In this document: one piece after another, positions 1 through 5,623 of the stretch
How the letters are laid out: every line of letters begins with the position of its first letter
How positions within the stretch are numbered: the first letter of the stretch is position 1
Translations under genes and position numbers: made by a program
Assembly (NCBI GenBank): GCA_002690445.1
Contig: NZER01000381.1
Location: 1-8,905, forward strand
Source: Candidatus Pacearchaeota archaeon
GTDB lineage: Archaea > Nanoarchaeota > Nanoarchaeia > Pacearchaeales > GW2011-AR1
Reading direction: 5' to 3'
DNA: 8,905 nucleotides
Notes under the pieces: model-generated
What the model saw: only the letters and a program-made list of their open reading frames with translations
The model's database searches: none
Told to the model about the DNA's origin: nothing

Positions 1-36
1 AGTACAAGCCCTGCGCCACTAACCCTGCGTGGTCCA

Positions 37-111
37 TGGCCAGGGCGTCCATCTGTCGTGTGCCTGCCAGCTTTTCGCCGCGGCCTGAATTCTGTCTTGA
101 ACTGTCCGCGC
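37..111. repeat. Left inverted terminal repeat
   Basis: These 75 bases are the exact reverse complement of 8831-8905, with no mismatch; similarity stops abruptly at 112. In protein-primed genomes the terminal repeats carry the replication origins, where a terminal protein primes synthesis at each 5' end. Positions 1-36 probably belong to the same repeat, but their partner is missing at the right edge, so the real repeat may be about 111 bp or more. Confidence 0.95.
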
Positions 112-153
112 CTCGCTCTCGCCTGCCCCGCTGCGGTTTGCGACCCGTTGGGG

Positions 154-182
154 TTGAAGTCCAGTGGCTGCTCGTATACGCT
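154..182 (+). promoter_or_regulatory. Possible promoter for the rightward structural block
   Basis: TTGAAG (154-159) resembles a -35 box, and TACGCT (177-182) lies 17 bases further on as a weak -10 box; TATACG (175-180) is an alternative with a short 15-base spacer. It lies between the terminal repeat and the first gene, where a promoter for the rightward genes is expected. The match is poor, so a phage-specific activator or a different signal is possible. Confidence 0.35.
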
Positions 183-251
183 ATCCATATGGTCTGGTGA
201 CGTTTGAAACCTCCTGCCAGGGTGCGTTGCGATCCCAGACGGTCCGAATTT

Positions 252-280
252 GCCGGGGTGGTCCCTACCCCTACCCCGGC
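252..280 (+). promoter_or_regulatory. Hairpin in the leader of the first structural gene
   Basis: GCCGGGGT (252-259) and ACCCCGGC (273-280) are perfect 8-base complementary arms around a 13-base loop. The hairpin ends eight bases before the ribosome binding site of the TTG-started gene at 302 and is followed by an A-run, so on this strand it does not look like an intrinsic terminator. It could stabilise the 5' end of the late mRNA or tune access to the first gene. Apart from this hairpin and the possible promoter I see nothing else in 112-287. Confidence 0.45.
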
Positions 281-287
281 ACAAAAA

Positions 288-294
288 AAGAGGT
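288..294 (+). promoter_or_regulatory. Ribosome binding site that fixes the TTG start at 302
   Basis: AAGAGGT lies seven bases before TTG at 302-304. No comparable site precedes the upstream in-frame GTG at 164, so this site decides the start of the first gene. Confidence 0.75.
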
Positions 295-301
295 AATTAT
301 T

Positions 302-727
302 TTGGCTAAACTAACTCCCGAAGAATACGCAGAGAAGCAAGCCCGCAACCTAAAGAACAGCCTCCCCGACATCCGAGCAGGCATTGAACGCGTCAGTTCG
401 GCTCCTGGGGCCGCTGCTGCGGCTGCCCAAACTCGGATGAAAGACAACTTGAACCGCGCTATAGATGACGGCCGCTGGGCCTCAAAGGTCAGGGGCGTCA
501 CTCTGGAAGAGTGGAAGCAGAAAGCCCTGGACAAGGGCGTTGACCGCATCGGCCCAGGCATCGACGCGGCAAGGCAGTCTCAGGTACAGATGGCCGGGCG
601 GCTCCTGGCGGCTGTTGACCAAAGCGCGGCCAAAGCTCGTGCCATGCCTAAGGGGAGCTTAAGTGACAGTATTGCTAGAATGACGACATTCGTTACCGAC
701 ATGGCGAAATTCAAGGGGAAAATTTAA
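302..727 (+). CDS. Helical 141-aa virion-associated protein, function unknown
   Basis: This is the first gene of the rightward block, 141 aa from a TTG start with a good ribosome binding site. The frame stays open upstream to a GTG at 164, but those 46 extra residues lack a ribosome site and look like leader sequence. The protein is predicted to be almost entirely helical and rich in Ala, Lys and Arg, with no signal peptide or membrane segment. It begins AKLTPEEYAEK, has a central TLEEWKQKALDKGV segment, and ends in a basic MAKFKGK tail. It lies 16 bases before the 252-aa candidate capsid gene and is probably co-transcribed with it. I infer a structural or assembly role (small helical coat, scaffold or DNA-binding virion protein) from position and composition alone. 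I do not recognise a named family. Confidence 0.75.
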   Translation: MAKLTPEEYAEKQARNLKNSLPDIRAGIERVSSAPGAAAAAAQTRMKDNLNRAIDDGRWASKVRGVTLEEWKQKALDKGVDRIGPGIDAARQSQVQMAGRLLAAVDQSAAKARAMPKGSLSDSIARMTTFVTDMAKFKGKI

Positions 728-743
728 TTAGGAGACATCCACA

Positions 744-1502
744 ATGCCATTCACAACTATCGCCTGGGCAGAGTCCCAGGATGCAGCCGCCGCCTGGGTT
801 AAGGTGGCCGGTGTACCCGACACAAGCGTGAGCGTGTCGGGTGACGATATATATTGTCCTAGCCTCACGGAGCTTATCGTTTACGGCGCGGCCTGCGAGC
901 AGACGGTTGCATCTCAGGCTCGATTTACCAGCCCTAGTATGCTGGAGTTTGGGTTTGAAGAGTACGTTTCGAGCCTCGCCTCGGGTTTGACCTTTGCTGC
1001 ACTCCCTCAGGTTACAGACAAGAGGCAAAGCCCGGTTAGCCTAACCGAGCAGGAGGCTATCCAAGCCGAGTTATATAATAACCCAGGCTCGGCGGCTTAT
1101 AGCTACCATTTCGCGTCGCTATCAGACACGGCCATCACGCCGGTTACCGGGGCTGCTATTCGGACGGTACGCTGCACCGCCGCCGCTGCTCTATCGGCTG
1201 GCACCTGGGCGAGCAGCTCGCTGACCTTCCCCGTGTCTCTTCGCGCTGGTAATTATCAATGCGTAGGTGCCAGGTGTAACTCGACCAATGGGGTGGTCTT
1301 CCGGCTCCTATTCCAGGGTAGCCCGTGGCGGCCTGGTGGCGTCGTGGTTAACGACGAAGCGGACCAGGGCACCGACTGGCAACGTCAAGGTGGGCTGGGT
1401 ATCTGGGGTGAGTTTGACAGCCGCACAACTCCCCAGATTGAAGTGTTGGGGATTACTGATAGCGCCCAGGAGGTCTTCCTAGACCTCATTTACCTGGGTT
1501 AA
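744..1502 (+). CDS. Beta-rich 252-aa protein, candidate major capsid protein
   Basis: The gene starts at ATG 744 with AGGAG nine bases upstream, a strong ribosome site. The 252-aa product has no signal peptide or membrane segment and looks beta-rich: alternating hydrophobic strands, many Gly, Ser and Thr, few charges. Visible landmarks are RFTSPSMLEF (about 60-69), TVRCTAAAALSAGTW (about 141-155), a tryptophan-containing SPWRPGG near 193-199, GIWGEF near 219-224 and a hydrophobic C-terminus FLDLIYLG. Length, fold type, strong translation signal and an early place in the structural block make it my best candidate for a jelly-roll-like major capsid protein. No capsid fold can be proved by eye, and a spike or other virion surface protein is possible. 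It is followed after five bases by the 121-aa beta protein. Confidence 0.8.
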   Translation: MPFTTIAWAESQDAAAAWVKVAGVPDTSVSVSGDDIYCPSLTELIVYGAACEQTVASQARFTSPSMLEFGFEEYVSSLASGLTFAALPQVTDKRQSPVSLTEQEAIQAELYNNPGSAAYSYHFASLSDTAITPVTGAAIRTVRCTAAAALSAGTWASSSLTFPVSLRAGNYQCVGARCNSTNGVVFRLLFQGSPWRPGGVVVNDEADQGTDWQRQGGLGIWGEFDSRTTPQIEVLGITDSAQEVFLDLIYLG

Positions 1503-1507
1503 AGGTC

Positions 1508-1873
1508 ATGGTACTTGCCGCTATACCGGAAGGGACCACAATCCGCTCGGTGTACGAGCTGGTCGAGGTGCGGTTGGGGCTGCGCCTCGACTTCAAAGTG
1601 TCAGCGTCTAAGACGATAGGCACCGCGTCCGAGATTATAGCCACTAATAACCCTGGCCGGACAAACCTAACCATCGTTAATCTGTCCAACAATAGCCTGT
1701 ACGTGTCGCCACTCAATGCGGCAAGCTCGACCAATGGCATACTACTTGGGGCAGGCGGCGGCAGTATGGCCGTGAATTATAATGACGATTTGTTGATGCC
1801 TGCCTTGGAATGGCACGCAATCGCGTCTGGTGGTGGTAGTGCCGTTTTCGTGCTCGAGGCGTTCTTACTTTGA
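1508..1873 (+). CDS. Small beta-sandwich-like 121-aa virion protein
   Basis: The product is 121 aa and starts at ATG 1508, six bases after the previous stop codon begins; AAAGGT sits very close to the start, so translation is probably coupled to the upstream gene. The body from about residue 48 (NPGRTNLTIVNLSNNSLYVS, then STNGILLGAGG, NYNDDLLMPALEW and a hydrophobic end VFVLEAFLL) alternates short strands with Asn/Gly/Ser turns. I have the impression that this pattern recurs in small phage virion accessory proteins, but cannot verify it here. Residues 1-35 are more mixed. A minor capsid, penton or decoration role is an inference from position between the candidate capsid protein and the fibre. 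No catalytic motif is visible. Confidence 0.75.
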   Translation: MVLAAIPEGTTIRSVYELVEVRLGLRLDFKVSASKTIGTASEIIATNNPGRTNLTIVNLSNNSLYVSPLNAASSTNGILLGAGGGSMAVNYNDDLLMPALEWHAIASGGGSAVFVLEAFLL

Positions 1874-2646
1874 ACATTAACAACCCTACAACCTTTGCCA
1901 CGCCCAGCCTCACGTATAGCACCAGCAACTCCAGCGGCACCGCTGGCGCGCTCCGCGCCGATGATACGATAGCTGTCTTTGACGCTACTGTACCGGGGAC
2001 TATAACTCCAGCTGCTAGCGCGGCCACTGGTAGCGCCGCGATTGCGGCGCGACGGGACCATGTGCACGGTGCAACCACTATCGGCAATGTCGTAGGGCCT
2101 GGCTCCAGCGTAGACAACACGCTGGTGCGGTATTCTGGCGCCTCCGGCCTGCTCATACAGGGTTACACGTCTGGTGGCCCAACCGTGTCCGACACTGGCG
2201 TAATGCTGCAAAGCGCCCAGCCCTGTTTCCGGTATTACCTAGCGTCCGATGATACAGGCGTTACAGGGGACGGTACGGTTTACACGTGCATCTTCGATAC
2301 TGAAACATTCGCTCGCGGCAGTGGCTGGGACGGGACGTCCACGTTCACGGCAACTGCTACGGGTATCTATTTATTCCTCGGCAGTCTTGAGATTGGCGGC
2401 GGGACCGCCGGCGGGTGGAACGCTGGCACTATCGACATGATCATGACGGCAGGGACCACCAGAAAGACCTTTCGCCAACCTGGGAGTCAAGCTGATATTG
2501 GTAATATTGATTTTGGCACTATCGCTCCCATGACCGCCGACGACACCCTACAAGTACAGTTGACGATCAGCGGGGAAGCGTCCGATAACATCAACGTCAA
2601 TGGGGTTGCAACGCGTACATGGTTTGCGGCGTACTTGTTGGCGTAG
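1870..2646 (+). CDS. Fibre or spike protein with C1q-like C-terminal domain
   Basis: The 258-aa product probably starts at TTG 1870, whose bases overlap the previous TGA stop (TTGA), giving stop-start coupling; a weak GAGG lies ten bases upstream. Residues 1-70 are low-complexity Ser/Thr/Ala sequence ending in AARRDHVHG, and residues 76-112 contain GPGSSVDNTLVRYSG and SDTGVM. Both motif types are common in phage fibre stalks and linkers. From about residue 117 the sequence fits a C1q/TNF-like jelly roll: FRYYLASD, then TCIFDTETF, GWDGTSTFTATATGIYLF, and the closing TWFAAYLL. Such domains usually trimerise and bind surface ligands. Likely role: receptor binding at the virion surface. It is the clearest phage-structural gene here. 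Confidence 0.82.
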   Translation: MNINNPTTFATPSLTYSTSNSSGTAGALRADDTIAVFDATVPGTITPAASAATGSAAIAARRDHVHGATTIGNVVGPGSSVDNTLVRYSGASGLLIQGYTSGGPTVSDTGVMLQSAQPCFRYYLASDDTGVTGDGTVYTCIFDTETFARGSGWDGTSTFTATATGIYLFLGSLEIGGGTAGGWNAGTIDMIMTAGTTRKTFRQPGSQADIGNIDFGTIAPMTADDTLQVQLTISGEASDNINVNGVATRTWFAAYLLA

Positions 2647-2671
2647 TCATTATGGTAAGCGAGGGTAGATT

Positions 2672-2863
2672 ATGGCAGCACCACTAACCCGCGAGCATCT
2701 GGCCCAGATCAATGATGCCCTGAAGGTGTCCAAGGACATCAAAGTTGTTGTCGCTCGAGCGAAGGCGGCAGGCATTGATGTTGATGAGATGGAACGTACG
2801 TTGCTGGAGAATGAGAAAAAATTAGCGGGTATTAAAGCGGCGTTTTTCCCAGCTGGCCGCTAG
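2672..2863 (+). CDS. Small helical 63-aa protein, function unknown
   Basis: ATG 2672 is preceded by GAGGGT with five bases between, a good ribosome site. The 63-aa product is helical and strongly charged, with alternating Lys, Glu and hydrophobic residues (a probable helical hairpin or short coiled coil), and ends AFFPAGR. There is no membrane segment or cysteine. It lies between the fibre gene and the giant 843-aa gene, whose reading frame is already open under its last 38 bases. It may be a virion accessory or assembly protein, or a translational lead-in to the downstream gene through coupling or frameshifting. No family is recognised. Confidence 0.65.
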   Translation: MAAPLTREHLAQINDALKVSKDIKVVVARAKAAGIDVDEMERTLLENEKKLAGIKAAFFPAGR

Positions 2864-2885
2864 AGCAGCGGCTCCGGTCATCCCC

Positions 2886-5417
2886 TTGCTCGACTACCAC
2901 GACTACTACGACGCCTCGGTTACAGCAGCACTAAACGCTGGCCGCATCGATAGTGATGCGGCCAGCGTTTATGCGTTAGCGCCAGAGGCCACCGGCCTTC
3001 TCTACGAAATCCTCGCGAATGTCGAGCAGGCCGCAACAGCCGATCTACAAACAACCAATAACGCCAATGGATCACTACTCGACAGTCTGAGTGATCAGAT
3101 ATTTGGTGGGGTCACTACAACCTTGGAGGCCATCACGGACCTGGGAGATACGCTAGGTAGTGAGATCTCAGGCTATATGCAGGAAACCGCGACGTGGTTG
3201 ATTGATGCGGTCACTACTGCGACAGCTGCCGTTGTTGGCGAGGCCGTCGATGCGCTCTCTGGGGTAGTCGATCTAGTTGATGCGTTAGACGAAACGATTC
3301 TTTCAGGGGTACGCAGCGCAGCAACCGGTGTGACAGACGCACTCTCTAACGCTCAGACGGCCATTTTGGGCGTAGTGGAGCCTGCACTAACCCTTGTGCA
3401 GGAGACAGCAGACGGTATCGTGGATCAAGCCACTGGGTTTGCGACGGCGCTCCGTGACGCTATACCAGACCTGGCCGACACTCTCACTGGTGCGCTGGAT
3501 GCGGCCCAGGATTTTGTGGTGGAAGGCATCAGGGACGCCGCCTCGCGCATCATATCCGGTTTTTTCGGCGATATAGCCGGAGATGCTGTCGAACGAATCG
3601 AGCCACTAGTGAAAATGTTCGAAGATGAATTAGACGTTAGCCCAGAGCTTCGCGCCGTAACAGCCCCGGGACTCTTGCCTGTGGCCGCTATCGGCGGCCT
3701 TATAGCCGGGTTTGCCCTTCCCATGATTCTGTCTTCGGTAGCTTCTACGGCCCTTTCACCCTTCGCCGAGAAGATGCGCCAACGCATGAACGCCCTCGCC
3801 CGGCCCACTCTAATGAGTCCCCTGGAGGCGGTACAGTCCCAGCAGCGCGGCGTAATGACGGCCCAGATAGCACAGAACATCCTTGACCGCCAGGGCTTAC
3901 CGGATGACCAGGCCGACGCATTACGTGAGCTGGTCATGCAACGTCCCGGGACGCTGGAAGTGATCGACTATTGGCGGCGCGAGTTAATGACGCCAGAAGC
4001 GGCCGATGAAGCCCTGTACCGTCTAGGTTGGAATGAAGGATACCGGGACCTGATCAGGGAAGCGGCCTACCCTCCACCGGGCGTGGGTGACCTAATCACG
4101 ATGGCCGTTAGGGAAGTATTTAGTCCAGAGGTAGCCGAGAGATTTGGGCAGTTTGACGAGATACCTCTGGACTACATGATGTGGGCCAAGCGCATTGGCC
4201 TTAACGATTACTGGGCTAAGAATTACTGGGCGGCCCACTGGTCTTTACCTTCCATAATGCAGGGCTTCCAGATGCTACACCGGGACGTTATAACGAGTGA
4301 TGACCTTGACCGTTTGTTTGTAGCCCTAGACGTGATGCCGTTCTGGCGGGATAACCTGAAGGCTATCAGTTACAGCCCGTTTACCAGGGTAGATGTAAGG
4401 CGTATGTACCAGCAGGGCGTGATTGACCGTGCTGGCGTGGTCAGGGCGTACAAGGATATTGGGTACGATGAAGACAAGGCCGAGCTTCTAACCCAGTTCA
4501 CCGTTAAGTACGTCGACGGCCTCGTCAAGGTGGTCAAGGCGAAAGAGAGGGACTTATCCAAAGCTGACGTTGTCGGCCTCTTTAATGACGGCGTGATCAC
4601 CGCCGCCGAGACTATGGGGTATCTTATGCAACTTGGCTATAGCGAGGATGAGGCAACGGTTCTGGTGCGCCGTGAAGAGATACAGGAAGAGCGGAAAGAA
4701 CGGAAGGCCGAGATCGAAGCGATTATAGACCAGGCTCAAATCAAGGTTTTGAGTTACGAACAGGCGCAAGATAAGTTGGCCTCGCTTGACCTATCCACGC
4801 AAGAGATGCGTAAGGCGGTTACGTCTCTAAACCGGGCGATAGCCGCCAGGACTCGGACGCCTAGCAAAGCCGACCTAGACAACTGGCTGGAGTTGGGTCT
4901 GCTTACCGGCCCAGAGTACGAAGGCGAGATGGGCGCGCTCGGTTACCCGGACAAATACATCGCCCTGTATATGGAAGCCCAACAGGTAGAGGCCGATGAA
5001 GACCTCTTAGCCGCCGAGTCCCGGGCCGCTGGTAAGCGCGAGCCGAGACGAGTTACCAAGGGCCAACTTGACCAACTGTATATAAACCAGATCATACTAG
5101 AGGATGAGTACACCGGGGGGTTGGCGGCGTTAGGCTACCGCGCCGGTGATGTGGCAAACTTCCTTGTAGCGGCTAACCTGAAGCTAGAGGAGAAGTTAGC
5201 CGCCGAAAGGGACCGTATAGCCCGGGGCGAAGAGGCCGCGCGAAAAGAGCGTATCCCGAACCGTACCCTATTGGGTAAGATGTACTTAAAGGGCCTCTTG
5301 GACGTGGCAGCATATGAAGAGGGGCTGGTGCGGCTCGGATTCAGCCCCGACAACGTAGAGTTACTCAAGAGGCTGATAATAGACAAACAAGAGGCCGAAG
5401 AGGCCGAGGCGGTGTAG
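2886..5417 (+). CDS. Giant 843-aa virion protein with membrane segment and helical repeats
   Basis: This is the largest gene, 843 aa from TTG 2886. The start is uncertain: there is no ribosome site, no in-frame ATG or GTG just upstream, and the frame is open back to 2826, with CTG at 2853 as an alternative. Residues about 75-250 form long amphipathic helices rich in Ala, Val and Asp, resembling tape-measure or lipid-binding helices. Residues about 262-289 are a Gly/Ala/Leu-rich hydrophobic stretch, a likely membrane segment. From about residue 360 to the end there are helical units of about 40-45 residues of the form L-x-x-x-Y-x-x-G-x-I ... E-Y-x-x-x-L-x-x-L-G-Y, separated by charged linkers. 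No enzyme motif is seen. I infer a virion-scale structural, membrane-inserting or DNA-delivery protein; a tape measure is an alternative, but no tail genes accompany it. Confidence 0.85.
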   Translation: MLDYHDYYDASVTAALNAGRIDSDAASVYALAPEATGLLYEILANVEQAATADLQTTNNANGSLLDSLSDQIFGGVTTTLEAITDLGDTLGSEISGYMQETATWLIDAVTTATAAVVGEAVDALSGVVDLVDALDETILSGVRSAATGVTDALSNAQTAILGVVEPALTLVQETADGIVDQATGFATALRDAIPDLADTLTGALDAAQDFVVEGIRDAASRIISGFFGDIAGDAVERIEPLVKMFEDELDVSPELRAVTAPGLLPVAAIGGLIAGFALPMILSSVASTALSPFAEKMRQRMNALARPTLMSPLEAVQSQQRGVMTAQIAQNILDRQGLPDDQADALRELVMQRPGTLEVIDYWRRELMTPEAADEALYRLGWNEGYRDLIREAAYPPPGVGDLITMAVREVFSPEVAERFGQFDEIPLDYMMWAKRIGLNDYWAKNYWAAHWSLPSIMQGFQMLHRDVITSDDLDRLFVALDVMPFWRDNLKAISYSPFTRVDVRRMYQQGVIDRAGVVRAYKDIGYDEDKAELLTQFTVKYVDGLVKVVKAKERDLSKADVVGLFNDGVITAAETMGYLMQLGYSEDEATVLVRREEIQEERKERKAEIEAIIDQAQIKVLSYEQAQDKLASLDLSTQEMRKAVTSLNRAIAARTRTPSKADLDNWLELGLLTGPEYEGEMGALGYPDKYIALYMEAQQVEADEDLLAAESRAAGKREPRRVTKGQLDQLYINQIILEDEYTGGLAALGYRAGDVANFLVAANLKLEEKLAAERDRIARGEEAARKERIPNRTLLGKMYLKGLLDVAAYEEGLVRLGFSPDNVELLKRLIIDKQEAEEAEAV
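2932..2971. repeat. Perfect 17-bp inverted repeat (hairpin) near the start of the 843-aa gene
   Basis: TAAACGCTGGCCGCATC (2932-2948) and GATGCGGCCAGCGTTTA (2955-2971) pair perfectly around the six-base loop GATAGT. It begins 46 bases after the proposed TTG start, in sequence coding for residues 16-29. There is no long T-run after it, so a simple intrinsic terminator is not obvious on either strand. It could slow transcription, limit translation of the weakly started giant gene, or serve as a DNA-level site. Confidence 0.9.
3969..5390 (+). repeat. Tandem helical repeat region within the 843-aa protein
   Basis: Aligning by eye gives units near residues 362-394, 500-542, 557-600, 658-702, 723-770 and 790-835, with a further degenerate segment near 620-650. 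The shared pattern is a helix with a Leu/Tyr core, Gly plus hydrophobic (GVI, GLL, GVI), an acidic turn, a second helix and a closing LGY, LGF or IGY followed by Asp/Glu and another helix. The copies are diverged in both protein and DNA, so this is an old protein-level duplication and not a DNA repeat. Confidence 0.75.
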
Positions 5418-5623
5418 TGGCTATAACGAGGCGCGAATTACTGGGCCAACTGGAAGGGCTGATACAGGCCGAGGTGAAGGTTATGTCTACCTCGGGCGTA
5501 GTCTCTGAACCCGATGTAGACATAGAAGGGCTTACTGAGGAATTCGAAGAGGCCGGACCTTCCCCGATGGGTCAACCTTCCCTTTCTGGTAATCCCTTCG
5601 GAGTACCTTCTCCACGTCAGTAA
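5417..5623 (+). CDS. Small 68-aa protein at the end of the structural block
   Basis: GTG 5417 shares its first base with the TAG stop of the 843-aa gene (TAGTG), indicating coupled translation. The 68-aa product has a short helical N-terminus (TRRELLGQLEGLIQAEVK), an acidic middle and a Pro/Gly/Ser-rich disordered tail. There is no membrane segment and no known motif. Its last 92 bases overlap the 3' end of the DNA polymerase gene on the other strand. Support comes from the stop-start junction and sensible composition; the short length and overlap leave some doubt. Function is unknown. Confidence 0.55.
   Translation: MAITRRELLGQLEGLIQAEVKVMSTSGVVSEPDVDIEGLTEEFEEAGPSPMGQPSLSGNPFGVPSPRQ

Noticed and set aside
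164..301. N-terminal extension of the first rightward gene from GTG 164
   Set aside because: No ribosome site precedes GTG 164; AAGAGGT precedes TTG 302 at good spacing, and the extension has leader-like composition and overlaps a hairpin.
711..1028. 105-aa minus-strand frame opposite the 252-aa candidate capsid gene
   Set aside because: It is antisense to a well-supported gene with a strong ribosome site; its Cys- and Arg-rich product looks like a shadow.
3425..3937. 170-aa minus-strand frame inside the 843-aa gene
   Set aside because: It is a shadow of a GC-rich coding region, with Ser/Arg/Ala-biased composition and no start signals.
2886..5417. Tape-measure protein of a tailed phage
   Set aside because: The helical, hydrophobic N-terminal half fits loosely, but no tail tube, portal, terminase or baseplate genes are present, so only a neutral structural call is justified.
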